From assembly GCA_947427325.1 (NCBI GenBank), contig CANEHP010000002.1:1-35753 (forward strand): a DNA stretch of 35,753 nt, given 5' to 3'. This document shows, piece after piece, positions 15,532-23,222 of the stretch; the first letter of the stretch is position 1, and every line of letters begins with the position of its first letter. This DNA is from an uncultured Clostridia bacterium. Its GTDB lineage: Bacteria; Bacillota; Clostridia; Oscillospirales; Ruminococcaceae. The notes under the pieces are model-generated. The model saw nothing but the letters and a program-made list of their open reading frames with translations. It was not told where the DNA came from and ran no database searches. The translations under genes were made by a program, and so were the position numbers.

Positions 15532-15552
15532 CTCGGTCATAAACTTAGGCAA

Positions 15553-15696
15553 TTACTTGTTAGCTTCGCAGGTCTGATTGGCAACGGTGCAGGAGGTTTT
15601 GCAGGCAGACTGGCATGAGGTCTGGCACTTGCCGCAGCCGCCCTTTGCAGCTGTTTCCTTAAGATTAGCCTTGTTTACGGTTTTGATATGTTTCAT
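15553..15696 (-). CDS. scfA: SCIFF precursor peptide (six cysteines in forty-five residues)
   Basis: The 47-residue peptide starts MKHIKTVNKANLKETAAKGG and then has six cysteines at positions 21, 24, 28, 32, 36 and 43 in a Gly/Lys/Gln/Thr/Ser context (core CGKCQTSCQSACKTSC). This is the signature of the SCIFF family, a ribosomally made peptide found almost throughout Clostridia. AAAGGA stands about 9 bp before the ATG and a good promoter is upstream. The scfB maturase follows on the same strand. Peptides of this family receive thioether bridges between Cys and Thr; their biological role is not established. No dedicated exporter or peptidase gene is adjacent. Confidence 0.97.
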   Translation of the reverse strand: MKHIKTVNKANLKETAAKGGCGKCQTSCQSACKTSCTVANQTCEANK

Positions 15697-15740
15697 ATTG
15701 GGTTTTCCTTTCGTTTTGTAGAGTTATACCGTTATTTTTA

Positions 15741-15769
15741 ATTATATCATATCGGATTTCTTTTTGCAA
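15741..15769 (-). promoter_or_regulatory. Promoter of scfA
   Basis: On the minus strand TTGCAA (15764-15769), a 17-bp spacer and a perfect TATAAT (15741-15746). The start of transcription would be near 15734, about 38 nt before the ATG. Confidence 0.8.
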
Positions 15770-15779
15770 TAGCTTACAA

Positions 15780-16478
15780 TCAACATTTTTTATATTCGGT
15801 TTTTGAGGTAACGTCAATAACCGTCAATATATTTTCCCTTACCCTAAAATGCACCTCAGCCTCTCCGAACTCCATAGCATAGGCTCTTTCGGGGTCGCTT
15901 TGATAGGCGGGACGGGGGTCCTGCTTCAGGATCTCCGTCAGTCCCTGTCTTTTTTCATAAGGAATCTTTTCAAGCAGCTCCAAAGGGAACTCAACGGACA
16001 GGCTGCCCTCCTTTTCGGTTAACGCAAAGCCCGAAAGAGCGTCGGGGTAGGCGTCCGCATAGGGCAGATAGGGCTTTATGTCGAGAACGGGGGTGTTATC
16101 CATAATATCGCAGCCGCTTACCGTAAGAACAGGCGCATCGGGGCAGTCAAAGTCTATTTTTTCGAGCCTTACCGCCGACAGACCTATCGGATTGGGGCGA
16201 AATGGGGAGCGTGTGGCAAAGACTCCCATTCTTTTATTGCCGCCTAATTTGGGCGGTCTTACCGTCGGCGACCATTCTTTGTCCTTTGAGCGTGAAAATT
16301 CCCATATGATCCAAATATGAGAATATTCCTCCAGGCCTCGGAAGGCTTCTCTTATGCGGTACTTGGGTTCAAAGACTATATAGGATTTAAGAGAGTTTAC
16401 AAGTCCGCTTTGCCGGGGAAGTCCGAATTTTTCGGGAAAGTCGCTGCGCAGGCGGGCTATGGGGGTGTAGAGCGGCAT
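15780..16478 (-). CDS. trmO: tRNA (adenine37-N6)-methyltransferase TrmO (TsaA-like)
   Basis: This 232-aa protein belongs to the TrmO/UPF0066 family, which adds a methyl group from S-adenosylmethionine to the t6A nucleotide at position 37 of some tRNAs. The family motifs are clear: SHIWIIWEFSR (near residues 53-63), GVFATRSPFRPNPIGLSAV (about 85-103), then GCDIMDNTPVLDIKPYLPY (about 125-143). A C-terminal domain of about 80 residues follows, as in full-length members. GGAAAGGACTCACT precedes the ATG. It follows pth by 88 bp on the same strand, so the two may be cotranscribed; scfA downstream has its own promoter. Confidence 0.93.
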   Translation of the reverse strand: MPLYTPIARLRSDFPEKFGLPRQSGLVNSLKSYIVFEPKYRIREAFRGLEEYSHIWIIWEFSRSKDKEWSPTVRPPKLGGNKRMGVFATRSPFRPNPIGLSAVRLEKIDFDCPDAPVLTVSGCDIMDNTPVLDIKPYLPYADAYPDALSGFALTEKEGSLSVEFPLELLEKIPYEKRQGLTEILKQDPRPAYQSDPERAYAMEFGEAEVHFRVRENILTVIDVTSKTEYKKC

Positions 16479-16566
16479 AGTGAGTCCTTTCCGGGAAGTT
16501 GTTGTGATTCCGAGCGACGCCGCACAATTATTGTGTGTGGTGCTGTCTTAGGCGTTGCTTTAAAAA

Positions 16567-17187
16567 TCAATTAAACTTATTCATAGCTTCGGCGATTTTT
16601 CCGTTTACGATAAGCTCCGCCGCCTGTGCGGCATTTTTGAGGGCAGGCTCTAACAGCTGCCCCTCCTCCTTTGTAAACCTCGATAATACCCAATCGGCAA
16701 GATTATAGTCGGGGTGGGGTTTTTTGCCTGCGCCTACCCTTATTCTGGGGAAATTATCGCTGTTCAGGCGGAGGATAATGCTCTTCATGCCGTTATGACC
16801 GCCATCGCTGCCCTTTGAGCGTATGCGGAGTCTGCCTACGTCAAGATTTATATCGTCATATATAATAAGTACATTTTCGGGCGGGATTTTATAAAAGTCT
16901 GCCGCTTCTCCTACCGCTTCGCCGCTGTTATTCATAAAGGTGGAGGGCTTCATTAAAAGGCAGCGTTTTTCGCCGAGCCGCACCTCGCAGGTAAGGGCTT
17001 TGAATTTTATTTTTTTTATTTCGGTATTGTGGTTTTCCGCAATGGTTTCCGCAGTCATAAAGCCGCAGTTGTGCCTTGTGTCCTCGTACTGCGTTCCCGG
17101 ATTGCCCAAGCCCGCTATGATGTATTCTATGGGAGTGGGCGGCTGCCTGTTTTTTTCGATTTGCCTGAATATATCGAATATTGACAT
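16567..17187 (-). CDS. pth: Peptidyl-tRNA hydrolase
   Basis: This 206-aa enzyme frees tRNA from peptidyl-tRNA that has dropped off the ribosome. The catalytic and substrate-binding residues are seen in GLGNPGTQYEDTRHN (N29, H39), KPSTFMNNSGE (N87), IYDDINLDVG (D111-D112) and GSDGGHNGMKSI (N132). The N-terminus carries an extra 20 residues (MSIFDIFRQIEKNRQPPTPI) before the usual start. The GAGG about 9 bp before this ATG supports the longer form. A promoter lies just upstream and the gene diverges from the S10 operon. Confidence 0.96.
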   Translation of the reverse strand: MSIFDIFRQIEKNRQPPTPIEYIIAGLGNPGTQYEDTRHNCGFMTAETIAENHNTEIKKIKFKALTCEVRLGEKRCLLMKPSTFMNNSGEAVGEAADFYKIPPENVLIIYDDINLDVGRLRIRSKGSDGGHNGMKSIILRLNSDNFPRIRVGAGKKPHPDYNLADWVLSRFTKEEGQLLEPALKNAAQAAELIVNGKIAEAMNKFN

Positions 17188-17216
17188 TATATTGCACCTC
17201 TTTGCTTTCTTGACTT

Positions 17217-17245
17217 ATTTTAGCATAGGAAGGACAAATTTTCAA
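17217..17245 (-). promoter_or_regulatory. Promoter of pth(-trmO)
   Basis: On the minus strand TTGAAA (17240-17245), a 17-bp spacer and an extended -10, TGC-TAAAAT (hexamer at 17217-17222). Confidence 0.75.
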
Positions 17246-17450
17246 TATCGGACTTGAATTTTTTGTGCGTTTTCGGAAATGTTATGCTGTTTTCTGAAAG
17301 CGGGCAAAAATCAGCGCAGCTTTCCCAAAGCTGCCGAAACTCTCGTATTCGTCGCCGCATTACAAGCCCTTATCGTCAATATGCACAAAAAGCACGCCAA
17401 AATCGCCGAAAAATTCTACGCTCAAAAAATGCCATATTTTCAAAAAATTG

Positions 17451-17479
17451 TTGTAATGCCGCTCTTTATGTTGTATAAT
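17451..17479 (+). promoter_or_regulatory. Promoter of the S10-spc-alpha operon
   Basis: TTGTAA (17451-17456), a 17-bp spacer and a perfect TATAAT (17474-17479). Transcription would begin near 17486, giving a leader of about 480 nt before rpsJ. Confidence 0.75.
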
Positions 17480-17579
17480 AATCAATGCACGATTGCGGGC
17501 AGGTATGTCCGTGTATGCCCGAAAGGGCTTAAAACAGCGTGCGGCACTGCTTGATAATGCGTTGAAGCCGTAGGTTGCG

Positions 17580-17620
17580 TTTATATTATATGGGCTTGTT
17601 GCTTACCTGTATAATATAAA
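17580..17620. repeat. Perfect 11-bp inverted repeat in the S10 leader
   Basis: TTTATATTATA and TATAATATAAA flank a 19-bp centre. Each arm contains a -10-like TATAAT reading outward from the centre on its own strand, so it is either a long AT stem in the leader RNA or a pair of opposed -10-like sites. No good -35 accompanies either one. Confidence 0.6.
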
Positions 17621-17968
17621 GGGGAATTTCGGCGGAGTATGTTCGGTTTAAAATCGGGCGGAAATAAAGCACGGTGCGAAATACCGCAATATCGGGAGCA
17701 CAGTCTGTCACAATAAAAAAGTATGCGCTGAGAAAGCAAGGGAAGGACCTGCATAGGCAGATACCCCCTGACACGGTTTTTCTCGGCAGGTTTTATGGGG
17801 CGGGTTGAAACACTCGGTACAGTGTGCTTTATTGCAAGAGGATTTCTGTTGATTCGGGCTGCTTGCGTCGGCTCGCAGGTGAAAAAATCTTGCATGTCAC
17901 TGCATTTTGCAGATGCTTTCAAAATTCTGTTCTATTCTATGAAAGTCTATGAAAGGAGTTAAGGAAAG

Positions 17969-18280
17969 ATGGCAGTTAAGGAAAAAGTCAGAGTTAAGGT
18001 AAAGGGCTACGATCATACTGTTGTTGACGCAGCTGCGGCTAAGATTGTCGAAACCGCAAAGCGCACAGGCTCAAGAACAGCAGGTCCCGTGCCGCTTCCC
18101 ACAAATAAGGAAGTTGTTACCATTCTCCGCGCCGTACACAAGTACAAGGACAGCCGTGAGCAGTTCGAGCAGAGAACTCATAAGCGTCTTATTGATGTGA
18201 TTCGTCCCACCAACAAGACGATCGAAGCTCTCCAGTCTCTCGAGCTTCCCGCAGGCGTTGAAATTTCCATGGATATCTAA
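17969..18280 (+). CDS. rpsJ: 30S ribosomal protein S10 (NusE)
   Basis: This 103-aa protein binds 16S rRNA in the small-subunit head and also serves as NusE in antitermination and transcription-translation coupling. The conserved core KRTGSRTAGPVPLPTNKEV and THKRLIDVIRPTNKTIEAL match the family. The ATG at 17969 follows GGAGTTAAGGAAAG. It is the first gene of the operon after a leader of about 480 nt. A 176-bp spacer with a GTTACTC / GAGTAAC palindrome (about 18337-18352) separates it from rplC. Confidence 0.98.
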   Translation: MAVKEKVRVKVKGYDHTVVDAAAAKIVETAKRTGSRTAGPVPLPTNKEVVTILRAVHKYKDSREQFEQRTHKRLIDVIRPTNKTIEALQSLELPAGVEISMDI

Positions 18281-18456
18281 GCAGGACCTCCGAAATTTCA
18301 AGAATGTGTTAAGTAAGCGGCAAAGCCTCGGTCGGAAGTTACTCCCGAGTAACCCGAAAGAAAGCCGTTTACCTCTAACCAAGGCAGATACGCTGCACTT
18401 GGTCAAGTTGCTCCTTATTTAAGAAGCAACCAATAGCCATGAAAGGAAAGGTCAAA

Positions 18457-19089
18457 ATGACAAAAGGTTTAATCGCTAAGAAAATCGGTATGACGCAGAT
18501 TTTCGACGAGAACGGCAGGGTCGTTCCCGTAACCGTTGTTGAAGCAGGTCCCTGCGTCGTCGTTCAGAAGAAAACCGCCCTTAACGACGGCTACGACGCA
18601 GTTCAGTTAGGCTTCGGCGACATTTCCCCCAAGGGCGTAAACAAGCCCGAGCAGGGTCATTTTAAGAAAAACGATGTTGCATTCAAGAGATTCCTTAAGG
18701 AATTTAGACTTGACGACACAAGCGCCGTAAATGTAGGCGATATCCTTAAAGCCGACGTATTCGCAGCAGGCGACGTTATCGACGTTAAGGGTACAAGCAA
18801 GGGCAAAGGCTTCCAAGGCGCAATTAAAAGACACAACCAGCACAGACTTAAAGAAACTCACGGCAGCGGTCCCGTTGCAAGACAGGCAGGCTCTATGGGC
18901 GCTTGCTCCAGCCCTTCGAGAATTTTCAAGGGCAAGGGCATGGCAGGTCATATGGGCTTTGAAACCGTAACCGTGCAGAATCTTGTTGTAGTGAAGGTTG
19001 ACGCAGAAAACAATCTTATCGCAATCAAGGGTGCTGTTCCCGGTCCCAAGGGCGGACTGGTATGCCTCACCGATGCGGTCAAGGCTTAA
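18457..19089 (+). CDS. rplC: 50S ribosomal protein L3
   Basis: This 210-aa protein folds an early 23S rRNA domain and reaches the peptidyl-transferase centre by its loop. It starts MTKGLIAKKIGMTQIFDENG, the standard L3 start, and contains GTSKGKGFQGAIKRH and GSMGACSSPSRIFKGKGMAG. The frame is open six codons further up to an ATG at 18439, but GGAAAGG, which is the right distance from 18457, would then be coding. I therefore chose 18457. rplD follows after 16 bp. Confidence 0.97.
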   Translation: MTKGLIAKKIGMTQIFDENGRVVPVTVVEAGPCVVVQKKTALNDGYDAVQLGFGDISPKGVNKPEQGHFKKNDVAFKRFLKEFRLDDTSAVNVGDILKADVFAAGDVIDVKGTSKGKGFQGAIKRHNQHRLKETHGSGPVARQAGSMGACSSPSRIFKGKGMAGHMGFETVTVQNLVVVKVDAENNLIAIKGAVPGPKGGLVCLTDAVKA

Positions 19090-19105
19090 GGGAGGAGGAT
19101 TTATT

Positions 19106-19729
19106 ATGTCAAAGGTATCTGTATATGATATGAACGGCAACGCTGTCTCCGAGCTTGAGCTGAACGACGCTGTTTTCGGAATCGAGCCCAGCGAATACGC
19201 TATGCACCAGGCGGTCGTAAACTATCTTGCAAATCAGCGGCACGGCACACAGTCAACGCTGACAAGAACGGAAGTCAGCGGCGGCGGCAAAAAGCCCTGG
19301 AGACAGAAAGGCACAGGTCACGCAAGACAAGGCTCTACAAGAAGCCCTCAGTGGCGTCACGGCGGAGTTGCTCTCGGACCTAAGCCCAGAAGCTACAGCT
19401 ACACGTTAAATAAAAAGGTAAAGAGACTTGCTCTCCTTTCCGCCCTGTCCTCAAAGGCACAGGAAAACGAAGTTGTTGTTGTTGACAGCATCACTGTCGA
19501 CGGCTACAAGACAAAGACCATCGTTAATATGTTAAAGGCTCTCGGCGTAGAGGGAAAGGCTCTTATCGTACTTGACGGCGTAGACGGTCAGGTTATCAAG
19601 AGCGCAGCCAACATTCCCGGAGTCAAGACAACTCAGGTGGGTACTCTGAATGTGTATGACATTCTCAATTACGACAAGTTTGTTGTGGTTAAGAATGCGG
19701 TTACCAAAATCGAGGAGGTATATGCATAA
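19106..19729 (+). CDS. rplD: 50S ribosomal protein L4
   Basis: The 207-aa protein lines the peptide exit tunnel near macrolide-binding rRNA. In several bacteria it also controls the S10 operon. It shows the long loop motif KPWRQKGTGHARQGSTRSP followed by QWRHGGVALGPKPRSY. The ATG at 19106 follows GGGAGGAGG. The frame upstream is open but lies inside rplC. Its stop overlaps the rplW ATG by one base. Confidence 0.97.
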   Translation: MSKVSVYDMNGNAVSELELNDAVFGIEPSEYAMHQAVVNYLANQRHGTQSTLTRTEVSGGGKKPWRQKGTGHARQGSTRSPQWRHGGVALGPKPRSYSYTLNKKVKRLALLSALSSKAQENEVVVVDSITVDGYKTKTIVNMLKALGVEGKALIVLDGVDGQVIKSAANIPGVKTTQVGTLNVYDILNYDKFVVVKNAVTKIEEVYA

Positions 19730-20028
19730 TGGAAAAGACAGTACACGATATTATCATTCGTCCCATTATCACCGAGGCTTCCGTTGACGCCCTGGCAGAC
19801 AGAAAATATACCTTCGAGGTAGCGAAGAACGCTAACAAGATCGAGATAAAGAAGGCTGTCGAGCAGCTTTTCAAGGATGTTAAGGTGGAAAAGGTAAACA
19901 CCATGAACGTCCGCGGCAAAAAGAAGAGAATGGGCAGAAGCGAGGGCTACACCACCGCCTGGAAAAAGGCGATAGTAACCGTTACCCCCGATTCCAAGAC
20001 CATTGAGATCTTCGACGGTATGATTTAA
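19729..20028 (+). CDS. rplW: 50S ribosomal protein L23
   Basis: The 99-aa protein sits at the tunnel exit and is the docking site of trigger factor and SRP. It carries RPIITEASVDALADRKYTFE and the basic RNA-binding stretch MNVRGKKKRMGRSEGYT. The ATG overlaps the rplD stop (TAATG), with GAGG upstream inside rplD, which points to coupled translation. rplB follows after 17 bp. Confidence 0.97.
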   Translation: MEKTVHDIIIRPIITEASVDALADRKYTFEVAKNANKIEIKKAVEQLFKDVKVEKVNTMNVRGKKKRMGRSEGYTTAWKKAIVTVTPDSKTIEIFDGMI

Positions 20029-20045
20029 GTAAGGAGTTGAGTTAA

Positions 20046-20879
20046 ATGGCTATAAAGGCTTATAAGCCCACGACCCCCGGTCGCAGAGGCATGACGGTAA
20101 TTGATTACAGCGGTTTATCCAAGGTTGCTCCCGAAAAGAGTCTGCTTGATACCGTCAAGAACAAATCGGGCCGCAACAGCTACGGCAGAATCACCGTAAG
20201 ACATAAGGGCGGCGCTAACAGAAGAAAATACAGAATCATCGACTTTAGGAGAAACAAAACGGGCGTTGACGCAGAGGTTATGACTCTGGAGTACGACCCC
20301 AACAGAACCGCATTTATCGCACTTGTTAAGTACGAGGACGGCGAGAAGAGATATATTCTTGCTCCCGAGGGTCTTAAGGTGGGCGATAAGGTAAGAGCGG
20401 GGGCAGACGCCGATATCAAGCCCGGCAACGCTCTTCCTATGGCAAATATCCCCGTAGGTACGGTTATTCACAATGTTGAGCTTCACCCCGGCAAGGGCGC
20501 ACAGCTTGTACGCTCCGCAGGAAATATGGCTCAGCTTATGGCTAAGGAAAACGGATATGCTTTGGTAAGACTTCCCAGCGGCGAGCTTCGCAACGTTCCC
20601 GAAAACTGCATCGCTACCATAGGCGTCGTTTCCAACGCAGACCATGCAAACGTAAACCTGGGTAAAGCGGGACGCACCCGTCATATGGGCGTAAGACCTA
20701 CCGTAAGAGGTTCGGTAATGAACCCCAACGACCACCCTCACGGCGGTGGTGAAGGCAAGTCCCCCGTAGGCAGACCCGGACCCGTTACCCCTTGGGGCAA
20801 GCCCGCTATGGGTCATAAAACCCGCAAGGCTAAGAACAGCTCCGATAAGTTTATCGTAAGAAGAAGAAACGGAAAGTAA
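20046..20879 (+). CDS. rplB: 50S ribosomal protein L2
   Basis: This 277-aa protein is needed for subunit joining and supports the peptidyl-transferase centre. It shows the family's RNA-binding core (GRNSYGRITVRHKGGANRRK) and the conserved C-terminal NPNDHPHGGGEGKSPVGRPG, which holds the functionally important histidine. Length and ends are typical. AAGGAG precedes the ATG. It is followed by a 293-bp spacer full of hairpins before rpsS. Confidence 0.98.
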   Translation: MAIKAYKPTTPGRRGMTVIDYSGLSKVAPEKSLLDTVKNKSGRNSYGRITVRHKGGANRRKYRIIDFRRNKTGVDAEVMTLEYDPNRTAFIALVKYEDGEKRYILAPEGLKVGDKVRAGADADIKPGNALPMANIPVGTVIHNVELHPGKGAQLVRSAGNMAQLMAKENGYALVRLPSGELRNVPENCIATIGVVSNADHANVNLGKAGRTRHMGVRPTVRGSVMNPNDHPHGGGEGKSPVGRPGPVTPWGKPAMGHKTRKAKNSSDKFIVRRRNGK

Positions 20880-21172
20880 TTTACAAAAAAGCTAAAATTC
20901 ATTCCGATTGTTAATAAGCGTTTATCGGGCATTGAAAAAATGCCGGGAAATGAGTAAACGAGTCCAAACGGCGTTTTGTTAAGCGAAAAATCAAAAACAC
21001 ACGGACGCTGAGAGCATTAAACCGAACAAACATTCCGTAATGCACTCAGGTGTCCATGAGCAGGTTTTTGCAAGGCAAAAATTGCGGACTGTGTCCGCAA
21101 AGGCGAATGGACGTACTTTGCCGGTTTGAGGCAAGGTGCATTTAACTTGCAGTTGAAAGGAAAACAAACAAT
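20880..21172 (+). other. Hairpin-rich spacer between rplB and rpsS
   Basis: Four consecutive stems are seen: GGCATT / AATGCC (20928-20944); GGACGCTGAGAGCATTA against TAATGCACTCAGGTGTCC (21003-21055, two small mismatches); TTTTTGC / GCAAAAA with a 3-nt loop (21065-21081); and TTGCGGAC / GTCCGCAA with a 3-nt loop (21082-21100). There is no reading frame of interest. The density of stems suggests an RNA element that acts on expression of rpsS and the genes after it. Confidence 0.6.
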
Positions 21173-21448
21173 ATGAGCAGAAGCATTAAGAAGGGACCTT
21201 ACGTGCAGGAGGCTCTTTACAAAAGAGTTTTGGCAATGAATGAGGCAGGCGAAAAGAAGGTCCTCAAGACCTGGAGCCGTTCAAGCACGATTTTCCCCGA
21301 TTTCGTAGGACACACCTTCGCAGTTCACGACGGAAGAAAGCATATTCCCGTATATGTTACCGAGGATATGGTAGGCCATAAATTAGGCGAGTTTGCTCCC
21401 ACAAGAACCTTTAAGGGTCATGTGGGAAGCAAGACAACCAAGAAGTAA
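21173..21448 (+). CDS. rpsS: 30S ribosomal protein S19
   Basis: This 91-aa protein of the 30S head contacts the tRNA and subunit bridges. It starts MSRSIKKGPYVQEALYKRV, and the motif HDGRKHIPVYVTEDMVGHKL is typical. GAAAGGAAA precedes the ATG. It opens the second half of the S10 cluster after the structured spacer; rplV follows after 13 bp. Confidence 0.98.
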   Translation: MSRSIKKGPYVQEALYKRVLAMNEAGEKKVLKTWSRSSTIFPDFVGHTFAVHDGRKHIPVYVTEDMVGHKLGEFAPTRTFKGHVGSKTTKK

Positions 21449-21461
21449 GGAGGAGCAGCAT

Positions 21462-21797
21462 ATGGAGGCAAGAGCAGAACTCAAGCATATTCGTATTTCG
21501 CCCCGCAAGGTGAAGATCGTGCTTGATCTTATCAGAAACAAGCCCTGCGACGTGGCTATGGCTACATTGAAGCTGACGCCCAAGGCTGCCAGCGAGCCGC
21601 TTATGAAGCTTCTCAAGTCGGCAATGGCTAATGCGGAAAACAACCACAATATGGATGTGGGAAGCTGCTATGTTTCGGAGTGCTGGTGCGGCGAGGGTGT
21701 TACCCTTAAGAGAATCAGACCCGTTTCAAAGGGCAGAGCGCACCGTATATTGAAGAGAACATCCAACATCGTTTTGGTTGTCAAGGAAGCAGAGTAA
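21462..21797 (+). CDS. rplV: 50S ribosomal protein L22
   Basis: This 111-aa protein has a hairpin that lines the exit tunnel. The start MEARAELKHIRISPRKVKIV and the loop region VTLKRIRPVSKGRAHRILKR are standard. The ATG at 21462 follows AAGGAGGAGCAGC; the longer open frame upstream lies in rpsS. It is 13 bp from rpsS and 12 bp from rpsC. Confidence 0.97.
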   Translation: MEARAELKHIRISPRKVKIVLDLIRNKPCDVAMATLKLTPKAASEPLMKLLKSAMANAENNHNMDVGSCYVSECWCGEGVTLKRIRPVSKGRAHRILKRTSNIVLVVKEAE

Positions 21798-21809
21798 GGG
21801 AGGATAACA

Positions 21810-22571
21810 ATGGGACAAAAGGTTAATCCACACGGTTTAAGAGTGGGTGTTATCAAGGATTGGGATTCTCGCTGGTTTGCGGGTAAGGCAACCTTTGGTG
21901 ATACACTGGTCGAGGACTTTAAAATAAGAGAGTTTTTAAAGAAAAAGCTCTATAAGGCAGGCATTCCCGATATCGAAATCGAGCGTGACGCAGCAAAGGT
22001 CAAGATCCACATTCACTGCGCAAAGCCCGGTATGGTAATCGGACAGAAGGGCGCAGAGATCGAAAAGCTGAGAACACAGCTTGAGAAGATGACAAAGGGC
22101 AAGCCCGTAAACATCAATATTATTGAGGTAAAGAACCCCGATATGAACGCACAGCTTATCGCAGAGAACATCGCTTCTCAGCTTGAAGGCCGTGTAAGCT
22201 TCAGAAGAGCCATGAAGTCCTGCATCGGACGCACCATGAAGTGCGGCGCAAAGGGCATTAAGACTCAGGTAAGCGGAAGACTGGGCGGTGCGGAAATCGC
22301 ACGTACCGAAAGCTATCACGAGGGAACTATTCCTCTTCAGACGCTCCGTGCGGATATCGAGTACGGCGTGGCAAGAGCTAATACCACCTACGGTATTATA
22401 GGCGTTAAGGTTTGGCTGTACAAGGGCGAAGTACTGAAGGGCGAAATCGGCAAGGAAAGAACCGCCGAAAAGCCCGCAAGAAAACCCCGTGAGGGCCGTG
22501 ACCGTGACAATAGGGGCGAAAGAAGAAATTACAGACCCCGTGCAGAGAAAAAAGAGGGGGGTAATGTATAA
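21810..22571 (+). CDS. rpsC: 30S ribosomal protein S3
   Basis: This 253-aa protein guards the mRNA entry channel. It holds a KH domain with the loop GMVIGQKGAEIEKLR (about residues 69-83) and the C-terminal domain with GRTMKCGAKGIKTQVSGRLG. It is longer than the usual 215-220 aa because of a charged tail rich in Arg, Lys and Glu (from about residue 212). The stop overlaps the rplP ATG by one base. GGGAGG precedes the start. Confidence 0.97.
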   Translation: MGQKVNPHGLRVGVIKDWDSRWFAGKATFGDTLVEDFKIREFLKKKLYKAGIPDIEIERDAAKVKIHIHCAKPGMVIGQKGAEIEKLRTQLEKMTKGKPVNINIIEVKNPDMNAQLIAENIASQLEGRVSFRRAMKSCIGRTMKCGAKGIKTQVSGRLGGAEIARTESYHEGTIPLQTLRADIEYGVARANTTYGIIGVKVWLYKGEVLKGEIGKERTAEKPARKPREGRDRDNRGERRNYRPRAEKKEGGNV

Positions 22572-23002
22572 TGCTGCTTCCAAAGAGAGTTAAGCACCGC
22601 AGAGTGCAGAGAGGTCGTATGACCGGTAAAGCAACACGCGGCAATGTAGTATGCTACGGTGAGTACGGCTTGCAGGCTCAAGAGCCGGCATGGATCACCA
22701 GCAACCAGATAGAAGCCGCCCGTATCGCCATGACACGTTATATCAAGCGCGGCGGTCAGGTTTGGATCAAGATTTTCCCCGATATGCCCGTTACCAAAAA
22801 GCCTATGGGTACCCGTATGGGTTCCGGTAAGGGCGCACCCGAATATTGGGTAGCAGTGGTAAAGCCCGGCAGGGTAATGTTTGAAATTGCAGGAGTAAGC
22901 GAGGAAGTTGCAAGAGAGGCTATGCGTCTCGCCATGCACAAGCTTCCCATAAAGTGCAAGTTCGTCAAGAAGGAAGAAGCGAAAGAAGGAGGCGAGCAGT
23001 AA
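22571..23002 (+). CDS. rplP: 50S ribosomal protein L16
   Basis: This 143-aa protein lies near the A site and helps tRNA placement. It shows the start MLLPKRVKHRRVQRGRMTG and the conserved KPMGTRMGSGKGAPEYWVAV. The ATG overlaps the rpsC stop (TAATG) after GGGGGG-type purines, so it is probably translationally coupled. Its own stop overlaps the rpmC ATG in the same manner. Confidence 0.98.
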   Translation: MLLPKRVKHRRVQRGRMTGKATRGNVVCYGEYGLQAQEPAWITSNQIEAARIAMTRYIKRGGQVWIKIFPDMPVTKKPMGTRMGSGKGAPEYWVAVVKPGRVMFEIAGVSEEVAREAMRLAMHKLPIKCKFVKKEEAKEGGEQ

Positions 23003-23205
23003 TGAAGGCTACAAAGGAAATCAGAGAGTTAAGCGCTGAAGAGCTTAACCAAAGAGAAGCTGAACTTAAGGAAGAGCTGTTTAACCTTCGTTTTCAGCTT
23101 GCCGTAAACCGTCTTGAAAATCCTATGAGGATCAAGGCAGTTAAAAAGCAGATCGCAGTAGTAAAGACAATCCGCCGCCAGCGCGAGATTGAAGCAAATA
23201 AGTGA
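23002..23205 (+). CDS. rpmC: 50S ribosomal protein L29
   Basis: The 67-aa all-helical protein sits at the tunnel exit beside L23. It has the typical start MKATKEIRELSAEELNQ and the motif LKEELFNLRFQLAVNRLENP. The ATG at 23002 overlaps the rplP stop, and GGAGG lies about 7 bp upstream. The frame is open upstream within rplP, but that part is not L29-like. Confidence 0.97.
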   Translation: MKATKEIRELSAEELNQREAELKEELFNLRFQLAVNRLENPMRIKAVKKQIAVVKTIRRQREIEANK

Positions 23206-23222
23206 GAGGGGAGGAACAAACC

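Larger units (their letters stand above)
17258..17968 (+). other. 711-bp leader region of the S10 operon, no certain gene
   Basis: The stretch between pth and rpsJ holds the operon promoter and then a leader of about 480 nt. Visible structures are CGGGCA / TGCCCG (about 17497-17523), an 11-bp perfect inverted repeat at 17580-17620, and ACACT / AGTGT near 17810. Open frames on both strands are short, overlap the promoter or these structures, and lack Shine-Dalgarno sites. The leader may carry a ribosomal-protein control element, but I cannot match it to a known class. Confidence 0.55.

Noticed and set aside
17279..17554. Plus-strand 91-codon frame (starts MLCCFLKAGKNQRSF)
   Set aside because: The middle part looks protein-like in composition, but there is no Shine-Dalgarno and the S10 promoter hexamers lie inside it. 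I leave it as uncertain, not as a gene.
17581..17922. Minus-strand 113-codon frame upstream of rpsJ
   Set aside because: It lies in the S10 leader, antisense to it; no ribosome-binding site and no recognisable domain.
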